From Bolinopsis microptera (lineage: Eukaryota; Ctenophora; Tentaculata; Lobata; Bolinopsidae), in assembly GCF_026151205.1 (NCBI RefSeq), contig NC_087082.1, forward strand, positions 20,112,494 to 20,176,493: 64,000 nt of DNA. Reading direction: 5' to 3'. Positions 25,401-34,826 of this stretch are shown here, piece by piece (the first letter of the stretch is position 1; every line of letters begins with the position of its first letter). The translations under genes were made by a program, and so were the position numbers. The notes under the pieces were generated by a model. The model did not search any database, had not been told where the DNA came from, and worked only from the letters and a program-made list of their open reading frames with translations.

Positions 25401-28400
25401 AGTTTTACTTAATACAGTGTGTTCTCCATGTTCTCCTTCACGCACTACTGCTACGTTGTGGTATGTAGTTTTACTTTATACAGTGTGTTCTCCATGTTCT
25501 CCTTCACACACTACTGTTATGTTGTGGTATGTAGTTTTACTTTATACAGTGTGTTCTCCATGTTCTCCTTCACGCACTACTGCTATGTTGTGGTATGTAG
25601 TTTTACTTTATACAGTGTGTTCTCCATGTTCTCCTTCACGCACTACTGCTATGTTGTGGTATGTAGTTTTACTTTATACAGTGTGTTCTCCATGTTCTCC
25701 TTCACACACTACTGCTATGTTGTGGTATGTAGTTTTACTTTATACAGTGTGTTCTCCATGTTCTCCTTCACACACTACTGTTATGTTGTGGTATGTAGTT
25801 TTACTTTATACAGTGTGTTCTCCATGTTCTCCTTCACACACTACTGCTATGTTGTGGTATGTAGTTTTACTTTATACAGTGTGTTCTCCATGTTCTCCTT
25901 CACACACTACTGCTATGTTGTGGTATGTAGTTTTACTTTATACAGTGTGTTCTCCATGTTCTCCTTCACACACTACTGCTATGTTGTGGTATGTAGTTTT
26001 ACTTTATACAGTGTGTTCTCCATGTTCTCCTTCACACACTACTGCTATGTTGTGGTGAGTAGTTTTACTTTATACAGTGTGTTCTCCATGTTCTCCTTCA
26101 CACACTACTGCTATGTTGTGGTATGTAGTTTTACTTTATACAGTGTGTTCTCCATGTTCTCCTTCACACACTACTGCTATGTTGTGGTGTGTAGTTTTAC
26201 TTTATACAGTGTGTTCTCCATGTTCTCCTTCACGCACTACTGCTATGTTGTGGTATGTAGTTTTACTTTATACAGTGTGTTCTCCATGTTCTCCTTCACA
26301 CACTACTGCTATGTTGTGGTATGTAGTTTTACTTTATACAGTGTGTTCTCCATGTTCTCCTTCACACACTACTGCTACGTTGTGGTATGTAGTTTTACTT
26401 TATACAGTGTGTTCTCCATGTTCTCCTTCACACACTACTGCTATGTTGTGGTATGTAGTTTTACTTTATACAGTGTGTTCTCCATGTTCTCCTTCACACA
26501 CTACTGCTACGTTGTGGTATGTAGTTTTACTTTATACAGTGTGTTCTCCATGTTCTCCTTCACACACTACTGCTACGTTGTGGTATGTAGTTTTACTTTA
26601 TACAGTGTGTTCTCCATGTTCTCCTTCACACACTACTGCTATGTTGTGGTATGTAGTTTTACTTTATACAGTGTGTTCTCCATGTTCTCCTTCACGCACT
26701 ACTGCTATGTTGTGGTATGTAGTTTTACTTTATACAGTGTGTTCTCCATGTTCTCCTTCACACACTACTGCTATGTTGTGGTGAGTAGTTTTACTTTATA
26801 CAGTGTGTTCTCCATGTTCTCCTTCACACACTACTGCTATGTTGTGGTATGTAGTTTTACTTTATACAGTGTGTTCTCCATGTTCTCCTTCACGCACTAC
26901 TGTTATGTTGTGGTATGTAGTTTTACTTTATACAGTGTGTTCTCCATGTTCTCCTTCACACACTACTGCTATGTTGTGGTATGTAGTTTTACTTTATACA
27001 GTGTGTTCTCCATGTTCTCCTTCACGCACTACTGCTATGTTGTGGTATGTAGTTTTACTTTATACAGTGTGTTCTCCATGTTCTCCTTCACACACTACTG
27101 TTATGTTGTGGTATGTAGTTTTACTTTATACAGTGTGTTCTCCATGTTCTCCTTCACGCACTACTGCTATGTTGTGGTATGTAGTTTTACTTTATACAGT
27201 GTGTTCTCCATGTTCTCCTTCACACACTACTGCTATGTTGTGGTATGTAGTTTTACTTTATACAGTGTGTTCTCCATGTTCTCCTTCACACACTACTGCT
27301 ACGTTGTGGTATGTAGTTTTACTTTATACAGTGTGTTCTCCATGTTCTCCTTCACACACTACTGCTATGTTGTGGTATGTAGTTTTACTTTATACAGTGT
27401 GTTCTCCATGTTCTCCTTCACACACTACTGCTACGTTGTGGTATGTAGTTTTACTTTATACAGTGTGTTCTCCATGTTCTCCTTCACGCACTACTGCTAC
27501 GTTGTGGTATGTAGTTTTACTTTATACAGTGTGTTCTCCATGTTCTCCTTCACACACTACTGCTACGTTGTGGTATGTAGTTTTACTTTATACAGTGTGT
27601 TCTCCATGTTCTCCTTCACACACTACTGCTACGTTGTGGTATGTAGTTTTACTTTATACAGTGTGTTCTCCATGTTCTCCTTCACGCACTACTGCTATGT
27701 TGTGGTATGTAGTTTTACTTTATACAGTGTGTTCTCCATGTTCTCCTTCACACACTACTGCTATGTTGTGGTATGTAGTTTTACTTTATACAGTGTGTTC
27801 TCCATGTTCTCCTTCACACACTACTGCTATGTTGTGGTATGTAGTTTTACTTTATACAGTGTGTTCTCCATGTTCTCCTTCACGCACTACTGCTATGTTG
27901 TGGTATGTAGTTTTACTTTATACAGTGTGTTCTCCATGTTCTCCTTCACACACTACTGCTACGTTGTGGTATGTAGTTTTACTTTATACAGTGTGTTCTC
28001 CATGTTCTCCTTCACGCACTACTGCTATGTTGTGGTATGTAGTTTTACTTTATACAGTGTGTTCTCCATGTTCTCCTTCACACACTACTGCTATGTTGTG
28101 GTATGTAGTTTTACTTTATACAGTGTGTTCTCCATGTTCTCCTTCACACACTACTGCTATGTTGTGGTGTGTAGTTTTACTTTATACAGTGTGTTCTCCA
28201 TGTTCTCCTTCACACACTACTGCTATGTTGTGGTATGTAGTTTTACTTTATACAGTGTGTTCTCCATGTTCTCCTTCACACACTACTGTTATGTTGTGGT
28301 ATGTAGTTTTACTTTATACAGTGTGTTCTCCATGTTCTCCTTCACACACTACTGCTACGTTGTGGTATGTAGTTTTACTTTATACAGTGTGTTCTCCATG

Positions 28401-28994
28401 TTCTCCTTCACGCACTACTGCTACGTTGTGGTTTGTAGTTTTACTTTATACAGTGTGTTCTCCATGTTCTCCTTCACACACTACTGCTACGTTGTGGTAT
28501 GTAGTTTTACTTTATACAGTGTGTTCTCCATGTTCTCCTTCACGCACTACTGCTATGTTGTGGTATGTAGTTTTACTTTATACAGTGTGTTCTCCATGTT
28601 CTCCTTCACACACTACTGCTACGTTGTGGTATGTAGTTTTACTTTATACAGTGTGTTCTCCATGTTCTCCTTCACGCACTACTGCTATGTTGTGGTATGT
28701 AGTTTTACTTTATACAGTGTGTTCTCCATGTTCTCCTTCACACACTACTGCTATGTTGTGGTATGTAGTTTTACTTTATACAGTGTGTTCTCCATGTTCT
28801 CCTTCACACACTACTGCTACGTTGTGGTATGTAGTTTTGGTTATTTTACACTTACTGTAACCATGGTTATCCCCATTCCTGAATATGATGTCAGGTATTT
28901 CTGCTGTGAATGATAATAATAAACATTTCAGGTGAATGATTTGTGCGATCATTTGAACATTTGCGCTTTCAGTATAACTTCTAAACGAAGATAA
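10700..28994 (+). CDS. EPT1: ethanolaminephosphotransferase (EPT1/SELENOI family), coding exons 3-11
   Basis: Nine exons join with consistent phases: 10700-10822, 13444-13540, 20998-21078, 22284-22438, 22631-22742, 23039-23084, 23609-23786, 23964-24140, 28932-28994; 343 codons plus TAA. The enzyme moves phosphoethanolamine from CDP-ethanolamine to diacylglycerol, the last Kennedy-pathway step, in ER/Golgi membranes. The CDP-alcohol phosphotransferase motif DGx2ARx8Gx3Dx3D is intact across exons 4-5 (MDGKQARRTGSG, then GELMDHGID). [20 protein letters not shown] and NQMSHTRCE are characteristic of EPT1 rather than CEPT1. The first exon begins in phase 0 at FFPTWVAPN, so about 50-80 N-terminal residues are missing here; matching exons lie at 60594-61103. 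The frame ends KRR-TAA with no selenocysteine extension. A sulfotransferase gene lies antisense in the intron 13541-20997. Confidence 0.92.
10832..13184. repeat. 28-bp minisatellite, 84 copies
   Basis: The unit reads TGTGAACATGTTACCATGGC then AACACTGG. The block length equals 84 units with essentially no indels; substitutions (GGCA/GACA/AGCA, gAAC/gGAC) recur. It fills most of the EPT1 intron 10823-13443 and begins about ten bases after the GTAATA donor. Confidence 0.97.
13865..18952 (-). CDS. cytosolic sulfotransferase (SULT family), six exons, nested antisense in EPT1
   Basis: Exons 18811-18952, 17765-17890, 16907-17048, 16516-16634, 14538-14661 and 13865-14177 join in phases 1,1,2,1,2 to 321 residues, the usual family size. 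SULTs transfer sulfate from PAPS to hydroxyl or amino acceptors in the cytosol. The 5'-phosphosulfate loop reads VPRSGSNW with Arg where the family normally has Lys. The catalytic His follows in FKSHL. The 3'-phosphate motif is IARNPFDNCVA, with Ala at the usual Ser. GSWFDHV, YKDMKAD and the C-terminal RKGVVGDYLNYFT are typical. The fourth donor (GTTTCT) is weak. An upstream in-frame ATG at 19027 is possible, but the start at 18952 gives a normal N-terminus. The Lys-to-Arg and Ser-to-Ala changes may alter PAPS use. Confidence 0.9.
14361..14381 (+). repeat. poly-C run
   Basis: About 21 consecutive C in the last sulfotransferase intron; a G-run on that gene's strand. Confidence 0.9.
14683..16262. 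repeat. 32-bp minisatellite, about 49 copies, hairpin-forming unit
   Basis: The unit reads GTGTTACCATGACGACACTA then CCTTATTTGGTA. GGTAGTGT and ACACTACC in each unit are complementary, so every unit can form an 8-bp hairpin. It fills the sulfotransferase intron 14662-16515 and ends about 20 bases from the acceptor of exon 5. Confidence 0.96.
17068..17275. repeat. GACACACTGT / GACAAGT short-unit repeat
   Basis: Mixed 9-11-bp units of GACACACTGT and GACAAGT lie about 20 bases upstream (minus sense) of the acceptor of sulfotransferase exon 3. Confidence 0.9.
17497..17755. repeat. 21-bp minisatellite, about 12 copies
   Basis: The unit is ACGTGTCAGAACAAACACCC plus C. It ends about nine bases from the donor of sulfotransferase exon 2. 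The frames are open only because the period is a multiple of three. Confidence 0.92.
17999..18835 (-). repeat. 39-bp minisatellite made of the sulfotransferase exon-1 end plus 5' splice site, about 22 copies
   Basis: On the minus strand each unit is CCTTTCTGTCACACTGTCG, then GTAAGTACATACTTCACATA: the last coding bases of exon 1 followed by its donor and the first intronic bases. Three variants occur at the boundary (GTCG, GTAG, GTCA), yet the GTAAGT is unchanged in every unit I read. The period of 39 keeps the exon-1 frame open through the whole array (13-residue block with FCHTV and KYILH). Confidence 0.95.
18953..19895. other. EPT1 intron sequence without a recognised gene
   Basis: Contains direct repeats of CACTAGTTGTGTGTAT near 19355-19415 and GCTGTGTACTGTA repeats near 19565-19590. 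No supported exon. Confidence 0.6.
19896..20217 (-). pseudogene. LINE reverse-transcriptase C-terminal tail, 5'-truncated
   Basis: Minus-strand reading gives VSWKSHTPNSVLYGKIPPVT, RLRFAGHVYR, a stop at the position where similar elements have GRSRGRP, then GRPHKTFPDVLLEDTRLD and MSDRDKWREALS. This is the usual C-terminal region of a non-LTR retrotransposon polymerase. The internal TGA looks like a CGA-to-TGA change. Nothing upstream of the tail remains, as expected for 5' truncation. Confidence 0.75.
20218..20997. other. EPT1 intron, no feature recognised
   Basis: AT-rich sequence up to the TTTCAG acceptor of the EPT1 exon at 20998. A duplicated ACAACAAAC(A/C)TTA-like block lies near 20850-20890. 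No exon is supported. Confidence 0.6.
21086..21385. repeat. short-unit repeat (ACCGCACTTTAT family)
   Basis: About 25 units of 11-12 bp (ACCGCACTTTAC, ACCGCACTCTAT, ACCGCACGTTAT, ACCACACTTTAT), with a higher-order pattern recurring three times. It begins about ten bases after the EPT1 donor at 21079. Confidence 0.9.
21386..22283. other. EPT1 intron, no feature recognised
   Basis: Non-repetitive AT-rich sequence between the repeat and the acceptor at 22283. No supported exon; phases of the flanking exons join directly. Confidence 0.6.
22450..22487 (+). repeat. poly-C tract
   Basis: About 38 bases of almost pure C, starting about 12 bases after the EPT1 donor GTACGT at 22439. Confidence 0.95.
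22846..22885. repeat. 40-bp perfect palindrome
   Basis: TACCGATAGAAGAATTTATA is followed directly by its reverse complement with no spacer, in the EPT1 intron 22743-23038. Confidence 0.95.
23085..23608. other. EPT1 intron, no feature recognised
   Basis: Between phase-2 donor GTGAGT at 23085 and acceptor TTTGCAG at 23608. The 60-codon plus ORF at 23226-23408 shows no similarity I can name. Confidence 0.6.
24089..28838 (+). repeat. 66-bp minisatellite made of the EPT1 exon-10 end plus 5' splice site, 72 copies
   Basis: The first unit begins inside EPT1 exon 10 (TTTATACAGTGTGTTCTCCA) and the last at 28775; the distance is exactly 71 x 66, so no indel is present. Each unit contains the last 52 coding bases of the exon, a donor (GTATGT in most; GTGTGT, GTTTGT or GTGAGT in a few) and 14 intronic bases. 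The period is 22 codons, so the exon frame reads on through the array, with one stop where TTTATAC becomes TTAATAC near 25410. The recurrent variable sites in the coding part are ACG/ACA, TGC/TGT and TAT/TAC, all synonymous. GTGAGT occurs at 26054 and 26780, exactly 11 units apart. Confidence 0.98.
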
Positions 28995-30020
28995 GCCTCA
29001 GTAGGTAAAGTAGTTTTATTTGTTTAAAGTTTTGGCAGCGGTGCCTCCAATTGTTTAACCAGTTGATAATTTACTATTTCTGCCCTTTTACATCTCCAAA
29101 TGTGATTACAACTAAAGCAAACATTTAACAGGATTTGAAAAGACCAACAACTAAATAATGGAGCTGTTCTTTATTTTGTAAGTTCTGCGGAGGAACACAT
29201 CTCAAACAGGCGAGGGTCTCAGGACTGCACAATGATACTCCTTTTAAACGTTATCATATGCTAGTTCTAAACCACGTGATATTGTTAGTCTTTTCAAAAG
29301 AGATTTCGTTAAAGTGTGAACAACTGGCTTGTTAACATTTTTCTGGGTGCAGCTAGTTTAACCCCATATAATAAGCTCTTTAAATTGGATTTCTTCACAG
29401 TATTACAACCATTTATTTGGAAAGAGACTTGCAACGACCAAATATATTATGATAACTATTATCCTTACTCAATAGCTAACTTCTAGCTCCAAATGTGTCT
29501 ACTACATTTCAAGCTTGGTTATTTCCACGATTTTGTTGAAATATGTTATATTGCACCATGTAATGATAAAGGCCTGTGGTCGATTTAAAGTTCTACGAAA
29601 TTAAATTATTTAACATCTAGAATAGATTTTAGTTGTCGTTGTATGTTCGATTAACCTTAAAATAGTTATTTGTGCTAGTTATGGTATTCGGCTTTTTCAG
29701 GTACAGGAAATTAAATTTGGGGAGAATCAAAACACGTTGACGCCAAATTTTATCTTAATTATTAATATCACAAAATATTATCTATCTGAGTGGATTGGTG
29801 GATGATTTAGCTGTTGTAATTTTAATGACTGTATTTAAAGATGTCATGTTATAGAATATTTACTGGTGTGGAGAGTGTGCTATTTTGATTGCTTGCGGAG
29901 TGGAGAGCGTGTTATTTTGATTGCTTGCTGATTGTGTATTTACATCGTCTAATAATTGTTATTATATCTTATTGTAAAGTTAATGTAATAATGTTAAATT
30001 TTAATTTTCTGATAATTACT
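28995..30020. other. EPT1 3' flank, non-coding
   Basis: AT-rich sequence following the TAA at 28992-28994. No gene recognised. Confidence 0.6.
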
Positions 30021-30094
30021 TCTAGTTGTCATGGTTACTTCCAGAAACTGTGCTCATTTTTACACCATCATGTTCGGCACAGGTGGACTATAAT

Positions 30095-30205
30095 GCAAAG
30101 AAACTGCTGCTAACTGCTGCTGTCGCGCGCGCGCCATTTGCAGCAGTCATGCAGCAGCAGTTTCTTTCTACGGCGGTCGCGCGCTACTGCAAGTTTCTTT
30201 ACACT
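30095..30205. repeat. GC-rich inverted-repeat block
   Basis: AAGAAACTGCTGC near 30098 is inverted as GCAGCAGTTTCTT near 30153, around a CG-rich centre (GTCGCGCGCGCGCC). CGGCGGTCGCGCGCTACTGC near 30171 is the reverse complement of a module at about 53354-53376. Confidence 0.7.
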
Positions 30206-30550
30206 ATAGTCTTCCTGTGTCGGATAAGTGCGCGGCGTCAGACTCAAAATTGGATGATTATTGATCACTCTACACTTGTTACCACGTGACTAGCTTTATA
30301 ATGTTCCCGATAATGTGGCTATGTCCTACAATCCAAGGAACATCTACTCAGACTCTGACTCTACAACTTCAACATCTGCCAAACCCCTAAGTGATGAATT
30401 ACATAAAACAACTTACTTATTTTGGCGTGTCACGAGATCAAATAAGCTTTTTCGCTCATAACTCATGGAAGCATTTTCATGCCCTGTATTATAATTAAAT
30501 TGGGTATAAGACATTTTGACGGAAGTCACGAGGGCGGAAGTTTCCTACAA
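30206..30550. other. no feature recognised
   Basis: No exon or repeat supported. Confidence 0.5.
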
Positions 30551-30655
30551 ATAACTTGCTCTAACCAGAGCCCTCTCGCTTGCAGTAACAAGTATTCTAC
30601 TTGTGAAACAAGCGCGTCACGCAGTACGCGTAGACACATGGCTATGTGAAACAAA
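30551..30655. repeat. dispersed hairpin module, copy A
   Basis: CCAGAGCCCTCTCGCTTGCA (shared with about 53336) is followed by the hairpin ACAAGT-ATTCT-ACTTGT and then GAAACAAGCGCGTCACGCAG, TACGCGTAGACACATGGCTA (shared with 56512-56555). Confidence 0.75.
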
Positions 30656-31400
30656 TAACAAATGGTGTGGATAAAAATGTGACCCGTTGCCTGACACCCA
30701 CATAGGTTGTCACTTGTCACAAAAATTCCGATGTCACTGGTTTCGATACCCTGAGAGAATTGGACCAATTTCTCAACAAGTTACTTCGCAAAGGAAACGT
30801 CATAAGTTGCGGTGTTTAAAGGATGAGGGGACCTTAGAAAAAGTTTTTTTCTCGTGCAAATCATATTATTACATTAATCGTAAAAACCACTTTAGTGAAA
30901 TCCGCAAAGTTGTATTTCATTCGCGCGCCGAGATATCCAGCCAAAACAATTTGAACCTGTGACGTCAATTATGTGAGTTGCTCTGATCCGCGCATATAGA
31001 AATACAGGTAAAATGAGCGTGCGGGCTGACTAAATTACTAATTAAGAATACATAAACAATTTACAATACTAACAAGCCTATAACCAATGGAGAGGAGACT
31101 TTTTATGACCGGTTGAAAAAAGAATTATCACCCTACGATAACCATGAGCCGAGATACACCTGAAATAAGATTGAAGTCACACAGAAAGGCATGTAAATTA
31201 TGTATATTTATAGCTCCCAACGTAACACCTAGCAACTCCCTGTATCGTACCACAGTTGATATATCAACATGTCATATCAACACAACACGGTCCTAATAAA
31301 AACGGATCGGGTAGGTATGAAATGCATGTCTTCATTCCAGTTGGACAAGCACCAAGCACCAAGCTTTTAAGTTCTAACTCACTATGTGATTGTATCACGT

Positions 31401-31491
31401 TGTGACACCCACGGTCGTTTCACTAGGTATCGTACTGACGATACAGGGGGAGCCGCGCACTTCGTGCGCGGCGGGTCATACAACGTATGAC
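31401..31491. repeat. triple-hairpin module, copy 1
   Basis: Three consecutive short hairpins: GTATCGT-actg-ACGATAC, GCCGCGCAC-ttc-GTGCGCGGC and GTCATAC-aac-GTATGAC, preceded by CCCACGGTCGTTTCACTA. The same 90-base arrangement occurs at about 58596-58685. Confidence 0.9.
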
Positions 31492-31972
31492 AACTATGTG
31501 ACACTATTTATAACGTAAGCAAGATTTGCAACTATTACACCAAGCAATATTATACCAAGCATAGCAGACGAACACATCCACATTCGTTACGCTTTACACT
31601 CAAGTCACAGCAAACTAAAACGGTAAATTATAAATGAGTGTACAACTAAAGGCCGGTACACGCGCAGTGCCAAACCGCACGTGCGCACTCAGATAGGACT
31701 AGAGGCGCCAAGGGCCAGCTAGTAAAATGTATTCTACTACATCATACATTCAATCGATTTTTAGATCTTCTGTTGCGGCGCTTTGCTGTCTTAAAAGTTT
31801 GTTCATTTGAAAGCTTTTTCACTATAAATATAAAGAGTGTCTTTATACATCCAATTATAAGCCACCCATATTTTAAACTGTACTTTCATCTGGCATTTAT
31901 ATTTGGTTTTTGATCAATTATCATATTTCAATGTACAAATAAGATACTATAATTCATTGAGATAATAATTCT

Positions 31973-32215
31973 GTGAATCGGAAGGAGTTCCCGGAAAAGG
32001 ATGATGTTGAGAAAAGGAACAGGCTATACCGTTTCGCTGCTTACAGAACATTCTTTCGGATACTGGAGCTGAACGGACTGGGTAAAGGACGGCGCTTCAG
32101 ACTACCACAGTGTGTGGTGAGAGTTATCCGCAGAATGTACCCCAGCAAGTCAGGCAAATATGTCGGATTTAAATCACTAAACGAACAAGTTTCGGAAAAG
32201 CTAAACATATATTAA
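31973..32215 (+). pseudogene. P2X7-receptor C-terminal-domain-like fragment
   Basis: The open stretch carries NRLYRFAAYRTF, LGKGRRFRLPQCVVRVIRRM and YPSKSGKYVGF, which match the pattern of the P2RX7 C-terminal (ballast) domain: Tyr-Arg, Gly-Lys-Gly, an Arg-Arg-x-x-x-Pro-x-Cys-Val-Val core, then a YP-x-x-x-G-x-Y-x-G-F ending. In invertebrates this domain often occurs in lineage-expanded families apart from the channel. No Met start is present and I find no partner exon, so this is a partial or captured copy. The family identification is from memory. Confidence 0.5.
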
Positions 32216-32240
32216 GTGGGTCGGTCAACATATCTTCTAT

Positions 32241-32312
32241 TTCATATGTATTGTGCTCTGCCAATTGCAACACTTGATTTGATTGTGCTCTGCCGATTGC
32301 AACACTTGATTT
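32241..32312. repeat. TGTGCTCTGCCAATTGCAACACTTGA motif, two tandem copies
   Basis: A motif beginning TTGTGCTCTGCC(A/G)ATTGCAA occurs twice here and again at about 52614-52642 and (diverged) 60034-60060. It is probably the end of a dispersed element. Confidence 0.7.
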
Positions 32313-32843
32313 TATATTGTTCGTCGCACATTTCATATGAAAATACATTCCTTTATTCTTGTATAAAGAAATATGCCGATTTTTAATTGTGTCCATATCG
32401 GGTTTCAAACAAGTCAAAACAAAATAGCAGTTTGTGGTTTAGTTAGCGGATGCTACTTATCTTAGCTATTTATAAATAGAAATACCTACTACAACTACAA
32501 GAAAGCCTTTCTGAGTTACATTTAACTATTAAAGAGAATTATTCGTAACTTAGACTAATTCAGTGCAACCAAAGATACCGCTCTCGCAAACGCCAAAGGT
32601 AACACGACGTAAGTAAAACAGAACAGGACAAAATGTTGACACGAGCGAAGGGTGTGCGCGCACGTTGGTCTTCACACATAATTGACGTCACAGCCCAAAA
32701 TTGCTATCAGCCAATAGGAGCGCGGCGTGATATTGCACGAATTATCGATTTCACAGTCCGGCGTATTTTTTGATTCTACACACTTTCACAGGACTTAAAC
32801 GCGAATATTTGAAAGTAAATTCTAAGGTCCCCTCATCCTTTAA

Positions 32844-33969
32844 TGCACGTATTGGACACCAAATTGACTTCATTAAAGAGGACAACCTGAGCCTGACGAC
32901 TACATTCCCCATGACCTGCCAACTAGAAACTCTAGGGAATAAAGTACGAACAGTTATAAGAGACCCTTTTTGGACATACTTATTAAAAATCAGATTCACG
33001 TACTAAATGGACGAACACTACGTGACTTGTTAATGTTTGGCGATGTATACAAAAAAGTGGAGCCAGCCCTGTCATGTTGACTACTTCATCATATCTCCAA
33101 ACTGCAATAGATATATTTGCCTTATGTCAGTCCAATCTTTCACATGATCACGTGACCGCGCACTTACGCAAAATAGCTGATAAATGCCTGAAAAAAAAAC
33201 GAAGCACTCCTCTGTCAATAATAATAATATGTAATAACTAGTTTACCCGTGTGTTATCCGTGCGTTATTAAATGTGTACGGTGCATAAACTTAAAGTATC
33301 GTTAAATTACCGAATCACAAGCACCCATAAGTACTGGTAAACTGGTAAGACCTTTCTAAACACGCCTTGTCCTTAATCAAGATTCAAGCAAGAGACAATA
33401 TTATCGTTTGAGTGGGAGCATCATGGATAATAATTGATTGATTGACAATGCCAACCTTGCAGAACATAATATTCCTAACCTTTTACAGCTTTTAGTTTTA
33501 CTGTGTCCAACATTCAGTTACATAATTGCTCTCTTACAACTTTACAAGAAAATTACCTAGTTGCGATGCCATACACCTTAATAAATTCCTGTTGCCCAAG
33601 CAAAGATTCTCGGCTTCCCCCTTTAATCACATAATCCCTTATAAAACAATGAGTGAACAATAAGCGCTCGCGCTACAAGGAAATGGAATAAAAATAGAAC
33701 AGCTATTCGGTAAATCTCGTAAGCAATTAGGCTGTCCCATTCCATACTTCTACAGCTAATGGCAATGCTATTGTCACTGGTTCACTTAATTGAACAGTTC
33801 GTTTGCTTTTAGTTTATCAGAGAGAAATCCAAATAGCACTTATAGGTCAAAATGTCTATTAGCACCCATACTCATAGAGGTCTGAGGACGGTTTTTTGTA
33901 TCTGTCATTAAATGTTTTATATTATATAATTAATGAAAGGCCGGGGTCACAGGGAGGAGGATAATAGTT
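32844..33969. other. AT-rich stretch, no gene recognised
   Basis: No exon, array or terminal repeat supported. Confidence 0.55.
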
Positions 33970-34826
33970 GACCATTGTTAATGATCTGACCCGGCGCGCG
34001 CTACTTCGAAGAAATTTAGAAGAGTAACATTCTATAAGTATATTCGTCAAGGATAATAGTAGTAGTATTTTTGCCTTTTTTTTGTGTTTTTGATGGTCAG
34101 TTTTTATTATCGCATCAAAAAAAATCCCGTCATACAAACAGGCACTTAGCCAGGGGGGCTAGGAGTAGGGGGCTGCATAAATCCAAATTTATGCACGTTC
34201 GCGTTCCAACACCGTTACCATGGTTACCATTTAACTAGCTTCCCATTTCTCATCTAATTTGCACGTGGACTGTCGTACATACAAAAAGAATCTTTCGAAT
34301 TATAATATAGGAGTAGAAAGCTTGTATGTTGTAGGTTTAAAACCTACCAGGACGCGCGCCGAGTTGGACTCGTCGACGGTCCTAATAATTGGAACAAATA
34401 TTTTAAGAGTATCACCCGTTAATAAAAAGCCCGTGGTTGGTGGTAACAGAGATGAAGCTAGTAGGTGTTTATTGTATGTTTACAACCTACCAGGACGCGC
34501 GCCGAGTTGGACTCGTCGACGGTCCTAATAATTGGAACAGATATTTTACGAGTATCACCCGTTAAGGTTTTTATAGCATCAAAAAATATCCGTCATAATC
34601 GAGTATACAGTTGACGGATGTTACTCGTCTAAATTTCTTCGAAGTAGCGCGCGCCGCTTTCTTCTCGAGATGGCACTTATATTACTGGGCCGCGCTCAGC
34701 CTGTCATTCCGCCGAATCTCTATTATGTTTATAAACATAATAGCCTGAGGTCCCCAGGTAAGATGGCACGTGCCATGCTACGAAGTACAAAGTAGCGCGC
34801 GCCGGGCCAGATCATTAACAATGGTC
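33970..34826. mobile_element. inverted-repeat element with 37-bp arms
   Basis: GACCATTGTTAATGATCTG(A/G)CCCGGCGCGCGCTACTT at 33970-34006 is inverted at 34790-34826 with a single mismatch. A second inverted partner of the inner sequence (CGGCGCGCGCTACTTCGAAG and on) lies at 34621-34656. Internally, a block of about 95 bp (GTAGGTTTAAAACCTAC in the first copy, then ACGCGCGCCGAGTTGGACTC) is directly repeated at about 34330-34420 and 34470-34565. No coding capacity is seen. Confidence 0.65.

Larger units (their letters stand above)
30816..32843. mobile_element. possible inverted-repeat element enclosing a P2X7-C-like ORF
   Basis: Two exact inverted pairs bracket this interval in order: TTAAAGGATGAGGGGACCTT at 30816-30835 against 32824-32843, and CTGTGACGTCAATTATGTG at 30957-30975 against 32675-32693. 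Sequence between the pairs is only weakly similar. No target duplication is visible, so the true ends are uncertain. Confidence 0.45.

Noticed and set aside
24097-28913. Very long plus-strand open frames of 235-1164 codons
   Set aside because: They read the 66-bp array, whose period is a multiple of three; only the first unit is normal EPT1 coding sequence.
28971-28994. Selenocysteine extension of EPT1 as in vertebrate SELENOI
   Set aside because: The frame ends in TAA, not TGA, and I did not identify a SECIS-like extension.
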